Positions 26,934 through 37,543 of a DNA stretch of 64,000 bases are shown here, in pieces. A program made the position numbers and the translations under genes. Positions within the stretch are counted from its first letter, which is position 1, and each line of letters opens with the position of its first letter. The stretch lies in contig PDTV01000005.1 of the NCBI GenBank assembly GCA_002747185.1, positions 53,649-117,648 of the forward strand, written 5' to 3'. This DNA comes from Candidatus Contendibacter odensensis (lineage in GTDB: Bacteria; Pseudomonadota; Gammaproteobacteria; Competibacterales; Competibacteraceae). The notes under the pieces are model-generated. The model was given only the letters and a program-made list of their open reading frames with translations. It searched no databases and was not told where the DNA came from.

Positions 26934-29579
26934 ATGAAAAAAATAATGATTTGGCGCACGCTCTTAAGTGGAATAGCGCTGGGTTTGCTTTTACAGGCAT
27001 GTGGCGGCGGCGGTGACAGCGGTGAAACGCCACCACCGCCACCACCACCACAGGATAAATTTACCCTTGGCGGTACTATTTCTTCGGCAGCGGGTTCCAG
27101 TGTTGATGGTGATATCAACGACATCAATGCCCCATTTCGACCGAATAACACGCTTGAGGATGCCCAGCCCATTAGCAATCCGGTTACCTTGGGCGGCTAT
27201 GTCAACAAAGCGGGGCAAGGTGCAAATGGTCGATCATATGCCACGGGTGATCTAGTCGATATCTACAAGGTGGATCTGTTGGCAGGGCAACGTATCAGCC
27301 TGCAAATTGCAGGCGATGGAATGGCCAATGATATCGATTTGAGTCTGGCAAGGCCGGACGGCACGCTGGTTGATGCCTCAGTAGGCCAAACCCAGCTTGA
27401 ATCATTAATTGTGGCGGCAAAGGGTAGCTATTTGGTGTCAGTGGTTGTGGAGCGTGGCGCATCCAGTTATGTATTGACCATTGGTCAAGCATTGGACACC
27501 GAGCCTGCTGGAATGCGTTTGAGTGATGATTTTGTGGCGGGTGAGGTTATTGCCCAGTTTAAAGATGATCCTGTTGCGAGTACCGGTAGTAATCTGCACG
27601 CACTAGCACAGTCTTTTGGGTTGACTGCAGGCAGTCGTGGTGAATCGCATGAGCGCAATCGGCGACTGCAGCGTCGCGATATTCAGCGTCTGGGTGTCGG
27701 GCAAGTGATGTCTCGGCGCGAGGGACAGCGGACATTTCCCGGTGGATTTGTTCCTGCCGATTCAGTGCTGGGCGACAAGCTGGAAACGCTATACCAGGTC
27801 AAGGCACTGAAACGGCATCCTGATGTGCGATTTGCCAGCCCGAACTATCTACGGAAGCCGGTATTTACGCCCAATGACCCATTCTATAGTTTCCAATGGC
27901 ATTATCCGCAAATGAATCTGCCTCTGGCCTGGGATCTGACAACAGGCACCGACAGGATTGTTGCCGTGATCGATACTGGCGTATTACTCAGCCATCCTGA
28001 TTTGCAAGGGCAGCTGGTTACCGGTTATGACTTCATTAGTGATACGTCTAATGCCGGTGATGGTGATGGTATCGATCCTGACCCTAATGATCCGGGTGAT
28101 CGCTCCAATCCAGACGGTAGCAGTTCTTTCCACGGTACACATGTCAGCGGGACGGTAGCAGCAGCCACCAATAATAGCATCGGAGTTGCCGGTGTTGCCT
28201 TTGGCGCGAAAGTAATGCCATTACGAGCCGTTGGCCGCCTTGGCGGTTCCTTATACGATATTGAGCAGGCCGTTCGCTATGCGGCTGGATTACCGAACGA
28301 TTCAGGCACGGTGCCGGCTCGCCGTGCTGATGTCATTAACCTGAGCCTGGGTTCATTTACACGCTCGGATGCCGAGCAAGCAGTTTATGACCAGGTACGC
28401 GGCGTTGGGGTTGTGGTGGTTGCCGCTGCCGGTAATGATGCCAGAAGTACGCTGTTTTATCCGGCGGCCTATTCGGGGGTGGTCGCCGTTGGTGCAGTAA
28501 CGATTCAAAAAGAGCGGGCATCCTACTCCAATTTTGGTTCATGGATTGATGTTGCCGCACCTGGTGGTAGCACAGCGACCGATATTAACGGTGATGGCAA
28601 GCCCGATGGTGTACTCAGCACGGTAGCAACAGATACTGGAGGCACCTTGGTGAATGACTATGTGATTTGGCAGGGTACTTCGATGGCCGCACCGCATGTG
28701 TCAGGTGTGGTTGCATTGATGAAAGCATTGGCACCCGGTCTTGGCCCGCAAAAATTTGATGAGCTGCTTGCCAGCGGTGCACTGACCAACGATTTGGGCA
28801 CTGTGGGTCGGGATGGCCTGTTTGGTTATGGATTACTGAATGCATACAAGGCAGTGACTGCCGCTGCCGCGCTGGGGGGGCAGCCGGTTAATCCTGTTCC
28901 GATTCTTACCGTTAATCCATCGGCATTGAATTTTGGGGTTGCCCTGGATCGCCAGATCTTAACGGTGTTCAATGGCGGCAGTGGTGAATTGAAGGTGAGT
29001 ACACCCACTGAAGATTCCGGTGGTTGGCTGCAGGTTACGCCAGCCCAGGTTGATGCCAACGGCATCGGGCGCTATACCGTATCGGTACAGCGTGATGGAT
29101 TGGCGGATGGTGTGTATTCAGCCACAGTGACGTTTAATGCCAATACGAACAAGACTGTGCCAGTAAAAATCATTATGCAGGTTGCTAATAATCTGGGTGC
29201 AGGTGATGCGGGATTACAGTACGTGCTGCTGGTTAATCCCGATACCAAGGATACGATTGCTGAAGCGACTGGTGTGCGTCAGCTTGATGGGCGTTATACC
29301 TACACGTTCAGCGAGGTTCCGGCCGGGCAATACCAGATTTATTCGGGCTCTGATACCGATAATGATTTTCAGATCTGTGATGGGGGCGAGTCTTGTGGTG
29401 CTTACCTGACAACAGATACGCCTGTTACTGTCGAGGTTAGTCAGGATATGAGTGGTTTGGATTTTACCAGTGGCTTCACTGTTAATTTGGTCAATAGCCA
29501 ACGTGCTGAAAATGAAGGCGCAGAGACAAACAAAGGTATTCGTCGCAATACCTTACGGCAGTTAGGCGTATCACGATGA
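26934..29579 (+). CDS. Lipid-anchored subtilisin-like (S8) serine protease
   Basis: 881 residues from ATG 26934, chosen because GCAGGAG lies upstream and the signal sequence then fits. The lipobox LLQAC gives an acylated cysteine at about residue 23, followed by glycine and a run of seven prolines as a spacer. Then come a pre-peptidase beta domain (about 70-195), a short propeptide-like region, and the S8 catalytic domain (about 335-640) with Asp347 (VIDTGV), His400 (HGTHVSG) and Ser583 (GTSMAAPH), all intact. The tail has a BACON/Ig-like module near LTVNPSALNFGVALDRQILT and a beta-sandwich with QIYSGSDTDNDFQICD. It overlaps the next gene by ATGA. Confidence 0.9.
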   Translation: MKKIMIWRTLLSGIALGLLLQACGGGGDSGETPPPPPPPQDKFTLGGTISSAAGSSVDGDINDINAPFRPNNTLEDAQPISNPVTLGGYVNKAGQGANGRSYATGDLVDIYKVDLLAGQRISLQIAGDGMANDIDLSLARPDGTLVDASVGQTQLESLIVAAKGSYLVSVVVERGASSYVLTIGQALDTEPAGMRLSDDFVAGEVIAQFKDDPVASTGSNLHALAQSFGLTAGSRGESHERNRRLQRRDIQRLGVGQVMSRREGQRTFPGGFVPADSVLGDKLETLYQVKALKRHPDVRFASPNYLRKPVFTPNDPFYSFQWHYPQMNLPLAWDLTTGTDRIVAVIDTGVLLSHPDLQGQLVTGYDFISDTSNAGDGDGIDPDPNDPGDRSNPDGSSSFHGTHVSGTVAAATNNSIGVAGVAFGAKVMPLRAVGRLGGSLYDIEQAVRYAAGLPNDSGTVPARRADVINLSLGSFTRSDAEQAVYDQVRGVGVVVVAAAGNDARSTLFYPAAYSGVVAVGAVTIQKERASYSNFGSWIDVAAPGGSTATDINGDGKPDGVLSTVATDTGGTLVNDYVIWQGTSMAAPHVSGVVALMKALAPGLGPQKFDELLASGALTNDLGTVGRDGLFGYGLLNAYKAVTAAAALGGQPVNPVPILTVNPSALNFGVALDRQILTVFNGGSGELKVSTPTEDSGGWLQVTPAQVDANGIGRYTVSVQRDGLADGVYSATVTFNANTNKTVPVKIIMQVANNLGAGDAGLQYVLLVNPDTKDTIAEATGVRQLDGRYTYTFSEVPAGQYQIYSGSDTDNDFQICDGGESCGAYLTTDTPVTVEVSQDMSGLDFTSGFTVNLVNSQRAENEGAETNKGIRRNTLRQLGVSR

Positions 29580-30067
29580 GCCGATTAAAGGGTTGTGTCC
29601 TGGCTGTGTTGTTATTGCAAGGTTGTGCTCAAACCAACACCGGTTCAGAAGCTGCCTTGCCGATAGATCGCTTGTACGGCAGTGGTCAATGCGGTGGTTT
29701 GACACAGCCTGCTGTGGTCTGGATCAACGGTTCGACGGAATGGCGGCGATTTTATGCACAGGCCACACGTGCGCGGATGACGCCATCACCACTGCCAGCG
29801 GTGGATTTTTCCCGTGAAGGTGTATTACTGATAGCGATGGGACAGCAACCATCAGCGGGTTATGGTTTGCGGCTGGCAGGAGGAGAGGCAACGGTACAGA
29901 ACAGTGTCTTGAACGTACCGGTTGACTGGATTGAGCCGGCATCGGGTTATGCACAAGCACAAGTAATCAGTAATCCCTGCCTGTTTATCCGGTTGCCGAT
30001 GGCATCATTTACGCAAATGGAAATACGGGATCAACAAAATCAATTGCGTTTGCAGGGTCGGCGGTAG
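29576..30067 (+). CDS. PrcB-like lipoprotein, partner of the S8 protease
   Basis: 163 residues with a signal peptide and lipobox (LLQGC, acylated Cys about 17). The middle has FSREGVLLIAMGQQPSAGYGLRL, the hallmark of the PrcB family (Treponema dentilisin complex: PrcB stabilises and activates the PrtP subtilisin). The start codon overlaps the protease stop (ATGA), so the two are translated together and both are lipid-anchored, supporting a protease-chaperone pair. Family assignment is from the motif and context. Confidence 0.75.
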   Translation: MSRLKGCVLAVLLLQGCAQTNTGSEAALPIDRLYGSGQCGGLTQPAVVWINGSTEWRRFYAQATRARMTPSPLPAVDFSREGVLLIAMGQQPSAGYGLRLAGGEATVQNSVLNVPVDWIEPASGYAQAQVISNPCLFIRLPMASFTQMEIRDQQNQLRLQGRR

Positions 30068-30108
30068 CTATGGTGTAGTGTTTGATCGGGTGGTGCAGCG
30101 CAACCCTG

Positions 30109-30151
30109 ATATAGTGGAACCCATTAAATTTGATTAGTTGGTTCCGCTATA
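30109..30151. repeat. Dispersed ATAGCGGAACC palindrome, copy B
   Basis: ATATAGTGGAACC ... GGTTCCGCTATAA around an AATTTGATT-like core. One arm has a T for C change, so pairing is by a G-T wobble. Placed 41 bp after the PrcB-like gene. Confidence 0.75.
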
Positions 30152-30197
30152 AATGAATAAGATCTAAGGTTGCGCGCTGTGTGTTTATCCTCTCGAT

Positions 30198-30437
30198 TCA
30201 ATGGGTCTCCTTGTTGCCTTTTGCAGCTTTTGTTCTCTCCAGGTAGTGATCTGACCAGCGTGCCAGTGAAAAAATTGGATAGCCAATGACCATGATGGCT
30301 ATCAGAATACAGATCGTCAGTGCAACAAGTTTTGGTAGCCGTGACCACCACTCCGTGATGAAATACACCAGCCCCCAGACAAGCAGGCCGGTAATGCCAA
30401 GGGAAGTTATAAAAGCCAGAATATCATTGCGTTGCAT
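30198..30437 (-). CDS. Small membrane protein (79 aa), function unknown
   Basis: Two hydrophobic segments (about residues 9-27 and 36-58) separated by EWWSRLPK, and a basic C-terminus (LERTKAAKGNKETH). The composition is coherent for a small inner-membrane protein, but the ribosome binding site is poor and no family is recognised. It is the only plausible reading of this gap. Confidence 0.45.
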   Translation of the reverse strand: MQRNDILAFITSLGITGLLVWGLVYFITEWWSRLPKLVALTICILIAIMVIGYPIFSLARWSDHYLERTKAAKGNKETH

Positions 30438-30629
30438 TGTGTGTATTGCTGAAGTAGTGTTTTTTTGTTGGTGGGTTTGAGTTTAACCCTGTTTTTTTAC
30501 CGGTTGGGTTTATGTTTACAGGCCTGGCAGGTGATAGATATTGAGCATTTTCGTTTGCGCCTGGGTTATTTCGCGTTATCTCACCACTATCCGCTTTCAA
30601 GGCTGGACTATGCCTATTCTTCAGCGTCA

Positions 30630-30664
30630 GGACGGCTTGAGTGTAACTCCATCTCAAGCCGTCC
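30630..30664. terminator. 11-bp stem-loop downstream of leuA
   Basis: GGACGGCTTGA pairs perfectly with TCAAGCCGTCC around a 13-base loop, 40 bp beyond the leuA stop. No T-run follows on the minus strand, so it may be a 3'-end stabiliser or a rho-assisted end rather than a strict intrinsic terminator. Confidence 0.5.
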
Positions 30665-30704
30665 CAAGCGTAAGCGACATGACAAGTTAATGATGTCGCG
30701 TCGT

Positions 30705-32972
<2,268 letters not shown>

Positions 32973-33647
32973 ATGTCTAAAATAGCGGCAGCTACAAAAA
33001 TGCTAGCTGTTTGGGATGTGCCGACCCGCTTATTTCACTGGATTGTGGTGGTACTTGTAGTATTTCAATGGTGGAGCGCTGATAGTAGCGAGATGATGGA
33101 TTATCATGTTTGGGGTGGTTATGCAGTGTTGGTGTTGGTGCTATTTCGGCTGATCTGGGGTTTTATCGGTAGTAAGACAGCCCGATTCAGCAATTTTATC
33201 AGCGGGCCAAAGGCAGTACTGGGTTATATACAGGCATTATTCCGTGGTGAAACGCCCTTTTATCTGGGGCATAATCCGATGGGTGGCTGGTCAATTGTCG
33301 TGATGCTGATTCTTTTATTCATTCAGGCAACGACTGGACTTTTTGCGAATGATGATATTTTTATTGAAGGTCCGTTGTATGGGTGGGTGTCAAAAGATAG
33401 TAGTGATTGGTTGACGACTGTTCATCGGCTTGGCTTCAATTTATTGTTACTTTTTATTGCTGTCCATATTTCAGCTGTGTTGTTTTATCTGTTGGTCAAG
33501 CGCGAAAACCTGATTTATCCCATGCTGAGTGGTCGCAAGTTTTTACCTGTCGATCAAGTGTATTCAAAGCCATCTATGGCGAGTCCATGGTTAGGTTTGG
33601 GAGTATTGATAATAGTGATAGTGGGGGTTTGGCTATTGATACGTTGA
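32973..33647 (+). CDS. Cytochrome b561-type di-haem membrane protein
   Basis: 224 residues with a good site GAGGAAATTT before the ATG. Four or five membrane helices; the haem-ligand pattern is WDVPTRLFHWIVV (helix 1), MDYHVWGGYAVLVLVLFRLIWG (helix 2) and TVHRLGFNLLLLFIAVHISAV (helix 4). The family passes electrons between quinol or a c-type cytochrome and soluble partners. No cytochrome c or hydrogenase gene is adjacent, so the partner is unknown. A MITE begins 7 bp after the stop. Confidence 0.88.
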   Translation: MSKIAAATKMLAVWDVPTRLFHWIVVVLVVFQWWSADSSEMMDYHVWGGYAVLVLVLFRLIWGFIGSKTARFSNFISGPKAVLGYIQALFRGETPFYLGHNPMGGWSIVVMLILLFIQATTGLFANDDIFIEGPLYGWVSKDSSDWLTTVHRLGFNLLLLFIAVHISAVLFYLLVKRENLIYPMLSGRKFLPVDQVYSKPSMASPWLGLGVLIIVIVGVWLLIR

Positions 33648-33653
33648 TGATGT

Positions 33654-33744
33654 CAGGAGTTACGCAGTTGGCAGGGTCAAGCACAACATATAGATTTATA
33701 AACTCATATCGCCTACCAAATGAGCGTTAACTGTGTAACTCCTG
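33654..33744. mobile_element. 91-bp MITE, copy 2, with 5-bp target duplication
   Basis: CAGGAGTTACGCAGTTGGC at the left; the right end GTTAACTGTGTAACTCCTG is its imperfect reverse complement. Inner GCCTACCAAATGAGCG is shared with copy 1. GATGT flanks it on both sides (33649-33653 and 33745-33749). The different duplication sequence from copy 1 shows independent insertion. Confidence 0.88.
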
Positions 33745-33819
33745 GATGTAATACCGACTGGTTTCCGTGATGGATAATCAGGTTCATTTTATAGAGATAA
33801 AGTGAGTTTATATCGAAGA

Positions 33820-35982
33820 TTAGGTATTGATGTGTTGAAAATACCAACACTGATGGATCTTTGGGGTGCGGGCAAAGTCGAGTGGCAGAGTACTCCGACT
33901 CCAGTTTTCGATTTTCCAGTGGGGTAGTGCGGCTTGATCGAGTTGGAATTTGCGGTGATTGGTGGAGAAAATCAGTACACCATTGGCTGTCAGTAAGCGC
34001 ATGGCTTGACGCAGCAATTTAACGTGGTCTCGCTGGATATCAAAAGTGTCCGGCATATTTTTGGAGTTGGAAAATGTCGGCGGGTCTAGAAAAATCAGGT
34101 CAAATTTTTCATTTGTCTGCGCTAGCCATGTGAGGCAATCAGCCCGAATCAATTGGTGCGAGTCGGTATTAAGGTTGTTCAGTTCCAGGTTTCGCCTCGT
34201 CCAGTCCAGATAGGTCGCAGAAAGATCGACAGTTGTGGTGTGGCAGGCTCCACCCAGCGCCGCATGAATCGTAGCTGTACCGGTATAGCCAAACAAATTG
34301 AGAAAGCGTTGTCCCCGTGCCAACTCACTGAGTCGCTGTCGTGTGATGCGGTGATCGAGAAAAAGTCCGGTATCCAAATAGTCACGAAAGTTCACTAAAA
34401 ATTGTGCCGAGCCTTCACGTACCTGATAAAAATGGCCTTCATCTGATTGTTTTTGATACTGGTTTTTTCCCTTTTGCCGTTGCCGTATTTTCAAAAATAC
34501 GTGCTCTGGTGGTATTTCCAGCAGTATGGGGAGTACTGCTTGAATGTGTGCCAGTCGCATTCGGGCACGTTCAGGATCAACCTTTAACGGAGGTGCGTAT
34601 TCCTGAACATGTAACCATTGTTCGTAACGATCAATAGCGACAGCATATTCTGGCAAGTCGGCATCGTAAAGCCGATAACAATGGATATTTTCCCGTTTTG
34701 CCCAGCGGTTGAAGTGACGTATGTTTTTACGTATCCGGTTGATAAAATCACCCGCACCTTCAGAAATTGCCTGTTCCAGTATAATCGCCTGGCTACGACG
34801 GTCGGCAGCTTCACGATCCACGAAAAATTGAGGATTGACGTGGAATTGTAATAACCGGCATTTGAGCGAACCGTTGTAGAAAACGTTGTTTTTATAGGCA
34901 CGGAGCCCCATTCGTTTGCCCAGCGCCGGGTTGCCGGTAAAAATAGCCGCTTGCCAGCCACTAAAGTGTGATTTTAGCCGATCACCAAGCCCGGCATACA
35001 GGGTAACCAGCTCGTCGTGCTCGCCGATACGCTCGCCGTACGGTGGATTGGTTATCAGTAAGCCTGAAGAATCAGGCGGTGGGGTGACTTGTGTAAGCGC
35101 GTGGCATTTGACGGTGATGTTGTCAGCGACATTGGCAAGATTGGCGTTGGTTTGTGTTGCGCGTATTGCACGACGGTCATGATCACTGGCAAGAATTGGC
35201 GGCATACGCGCTCGTCCAGCTTTACTACGCTCCTGTGCTTCGGCAACGAGTCGTTTCCATAGTGCAGGAATGTGGCCGAGCCAGCTGCTAAAGCCCCAGT
35301 GCGTTCGTAATAATCCAGGGGCATGATCACCTGCTATCCAGGCGGCTTCAATGACCAGTGTGCCGGAGCCGCACAGGGGATCAATCAATGTGCCGCCAGC
35401 AGCAGCGATTTCGGGCCAGCCTGCTTTTAGCAGCAATGCGGCGGCCAATGTTTCCTTGAGCGGCGCCGTGGTTGGGGCCTCACGGTAACCACGCCGATGG
35501 AGACTGTGGCCAGATAAATCCAGTGCCACATTTACCTGCTGGTTGCGCCATAGTACCTGGATTCGCACGTCGGGTTGCTGGCGATCTACACCGGGACGTT
35601 GTCCATAACAGGCCCGAAACCGATCGACAATGGCATCTTTAACCCGCTGTGCGCCGAAGTGGCGGTGATCGATACCAGGGCCGCTACCGATAAATTCCAC
35701 ACTGAGCGTACCTGTCGATGACAGATGCTCTTCCCAGGGGAGCTGGTGGATGCCTTCATAGATCGCTTGGGCACTATCAGCCTCGAAAGTTGTCAGTGGC
35801 AGCAGAATTCGGCTGGCAGTACGTGACCACAGGCAAGCACGGTAGGCGGTCTCCAGGGAACCTTGGAAGCTGACGCCACCCCGTATTGGGGCGGTTTGTG
35901 AAGCACCAAGCCTGGCTAATTCTGCCGCAAGTAACGGCTCGATACCATGAGGTGCGGAAGCAAAGAAGATATTGTTAGTCAT
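33820..35982 (-). CDS. rlmL: Bifunctional 23S rRNA methyltransferase RlmKL
   Basis: 720 residues from ATG 35982; a TTG four codons upstream overlaps the ybaK stop (TTGA) and could also be used. The N-terminal THUMP domain and first methyltransferase (m2G2445 activity; DPLCGSGTLVIEAAWIAG and TNPPYGERIG) are followed by the second unit (m7G2069 activity; NLFGYTGTATIHAALGGA and LIFLDPPTFSNSK). The fused form is typical of gammaproteobacteria. It is co-transcribed behind ybaK. Confidence 0.93.
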   Translation of the reverse strand: MTNNIFFASAPHGIEPLLAAELARLGASQTAPIRGGVSFQGSLETAYRACLWSRTASRILLPLTTFEADSAQAIYEGIHQLPWEEHLSSTGTLSVEFIGSGPGIDHRHFGAQRVKDAIVDRFRACYGQRPGVDRQQPDVRIQVLWRNQQVNVALDLSGHSLHRRGYREAPTTAPLKETLAAALLLKAGWPEIAAAGGTLIDPLCGSGTLVIEAAWIAGDHAPGLLRTHWGFSSWLGHIPALWKRLVAEAQERSKAGRARMPPILASDHDRRAIRATQTNANLANVADNITVKCHALTQVTPPPDSSGLLITNPPYGERIGEHDELVTLYAGLGDRLKSHFSGWQAAIFTGNPALGKRMGLRAYKNNVFYNGSLKCRLLQFHVNPQFFVDREAADRRSQAIILEQAISEGAGDFINRIRKNIRHFNRWAKRENIHCYRLYDADLPEYAVAIDRYEQWLHVQEYAPPLKVDPERARMRLAHIQAVLPILLEIPPEHVFLKIRQRQKGKNQYQKQSDEGHFYQVREGSAQFLVNFRDYLDTGLFLDHRITRQRLSELARGQRFLNLFGYTGTATIHAALGGACHTTTVDLSATYLDWTRRNLELNNLNTDSHQLIRADCLTWLAQTNEKFDLIFLDPPTFSNSKNMPDTFDIQRDHVKLLRQAMRLLTANGVLIFSTNHRKFQLDQAALPHWKIENWSRSTLPLDFARTPKIHQCWYFQHINT

Positions 35983-35990
35983 CAAGTTAC

Positions 35991-36476
35991 TCAAGTGAGG
36001 GCGACATTGACCAATGTGGGTTGGAGGAGTTTTTGGGCATCAGCAGGTTTTATACCGATAAGGAAGCCACGCTTGCCGCCATTAAGATAAATCAACGGTA
36101 GTTCCAGAATACTGGCTTCCATATAAACAGGCATGGCTTTATGTGTGGCGAATGGTGAGGTGCCGCCGATCAGATAGCCACTGTGTTTGTTGGCCGTTTC
36201 AGGGTCACAGGGAGTGATCGCCTTAACGTGGATTTGTCGCGCTAGTTTCTTTGTTGAAACTTTAAGGTTGCCATGCATCAATACAATGAGGGGTTGATGG
36301 CGTTCATTTTCCATAATGAGTGTTTTTATGATGCAGTGTTCGTCGATATTCAGACAGTGGGCGCCGTGAGCTGTACCACCATGTGTTTGGTAAGGGTAAA
36401 GATGGTGACTGTAGGATATTTTATTTTTCCGTAATAGGCGTGTTGCTAAAGTAACCGGTGGCTTTTCTTGGCGCAT
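35991..36476 (-). CDS. ybaK: Cys-tRNA(Pro)/Cys-tRNA(Cys) deacylase YbaK
   Basis: 161 residues. Edits cysteine wrongly attached to tRNA(Pro). Family markers are PVTLATRLLRKNKISYSHHLYPY at the start, KTLIMENERHQPLIVLMHGNLKVSTKKLAR and the GYLIGGTSPFATHKAMPVY loop. The start ATG 36476 is followed by the usual MRQEKPPVTLATRLL. It overlaps the possible TTG start of rlmL. Confidence 0.93.
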   Translation of the reverse strand: MRQEKPPVTLATRLLRKNKISYSHHLYPYQTHGGTAHGAHCLNIDEHCIIKTLIMENERHQPLIVLMHGNLKVSTKKLARQIHVKAITPCDPETANKHSGYLIGGTSPFATHKAMPVYMEASILELPLIYLNGGKRGFLIGIKPADAQKLLQPTLVNVALT

Positions 36477-36830
36477 TGTGTGTGCTCACAGTTATTGATC
36501 ATTGTTTTTTGTTTTTCTACAATAAATTATCATTTCTGTTGACTTATGTTATCTTTTGATACAATTTTTTGATTATTGGGTGCAAATTCAATATGAATGG
36601 TTGTTTTTTTATATTTCTTGTGTAAGTTTTATACATTAAAATTCTAAAAAACCACAATTTTTGACCATTAAATATGGTGGCGTTTTGCGGTAGAACGAAG
36701 CTCTCTTGAGTCGCTTATTGCTGAGTTGCAAAGCATATTGGTAGTTGGTGATTATTGTAAACACTGTTTTTTTAATGGGTTTAATAACTCAATTGACGGG
36801 CTAATCGAACGACGAAGAGGATTTTAATTA
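36477..36830 (+). promoter_or_regulatory. AT-rich divergent region of ybaK and mepK
   Basis: 354 bp with no gene. It is much more AT-rich than the surroundings. A candidate promoter for mepK is TTGACT at 36539 and TACAAT at 36560, but the 15-base spacer is short. GAGGATTTTAATTA lies just before the mepK ATG. No operator could be identified. Confidence 0.35.
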
Positions 36831-37424
36831 ATGCGAGCGGATAAAGTTTTTCAACCGGATAGCATGAGTGGAGAAGATCGGCCAGTTCTGGAACGGCGTG
36901 GGTTTTTAAAATTGGCTATGGGGGGTGTTAGTGCTTTGGCGCTGGCACCCGGATTGACGCAAGGTACTGTGTTTCAGGATCGCCGTATTCAGTTTTACAA
37001 TACGCATACAGGCGAGGCTGTCAGCAAGGTTTACTGGACACCACGCGATGGCTACGTCCGCGAATCCATTAGTGAAATCAGCTGGTCTTTGCGTGATCAT
37101 CATAATAATAAGGTTATGCTGTTCGATCCAAATGTGCTGGATCAGTTGTATGCGTTGCAGACGCAGTTTGGTTTGAGCCAGCCGATGCATATTGTGAGCG
37201 CTTACCGTTCGCCGTCTACCAATAGAAAATTAAGGGCACGCAACCGCAAGGTGGCACGTAACAGTTTTCACATGAAAGCCATGGCGCTTGATATTCGGAT
37301 ACCTAACCGTCGTGTTTCTGAACTGTATCGGGCGGCTCGCTCCTTGGGAGCGGGTGGCGTGGGTTACTATCCTCGGTCGAATTTTATTCATATTGATAGT
37401 GGACCAATTCGATACTGGAGTTAA
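36831..37424 (+). CDS. mepK: Murein DD-endopeptidase MepK (YcbK/DUF882)
   Basis: 197 residues. The N-terminus has a twin-arginine type signal (ERRGFLKLAMGGVSALALAP), so export in folded form by Tat is likely, as for E. coli YcbK. The mature protein is a LAS-type zinc peptidase: SAYRSPSTNRKLRARNRKVA, then NSFHMKAMALDIRI (zinc His and Asp) and NFIHIDSGPIRYWS (second His). MepK cuts mDap-mDap and D-Ala-mDap crosslinks to let the wall grow. It has its own promoter region and ends at a repeat plus terminator. Confidence 0.92.
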   Translation: MRADKVFQPDSMSGEDRPVLERRGFLKLAMGGVSALALAPGLTQGTVFQDRRIQFYNTHTGEAVSKVYWTPRDGYVRESISEISWSLRDHHNNKVMLFDPNVLDQLYALQTQFGLSQPMHIVSAYRSPSTNRKLRARNRKVARNSFHMKAMALDIRIPNRRVSELYRAARSLGAGGVGYYPRSNFIHIDSGPIRYWS

Positions 37425-37443
37425 GGTACACAATTCAGTGTCA

Positions 37444-37487
37444 ATATAGCGGAACCCGTGAATCAAGTTTAATTGGTTCCGCTATAT
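37444..37487. repeat. Dispersed ATAGCGGAACC palindrome, copy C
   Basis: ATATAGCGGAACCC ... GGTTCCGCTATAT with centre GTGAATCAAGTTTAAT. Lies between the convergent genes mepK and dctM, immediately before the terminator. Confidence 0.8.
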
Positions 37488-37520
37488 ATCAAAAAGGGGC
37501 GGATAACCGCCCTTTTTGAT
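37488..37520. terminator. Bidirectional terminator between mepK and dctM
   Basis: ATCAAAAAGGGGCGG and CCGCCCTTTTTGAT form a stem with one bulged G and an ATAA loop. The T5 tract on each strand serves both convergent genes. Confidence 0.85.
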
Positions 37521-37543
37521 TCTAAAACATTACATATTGATGG

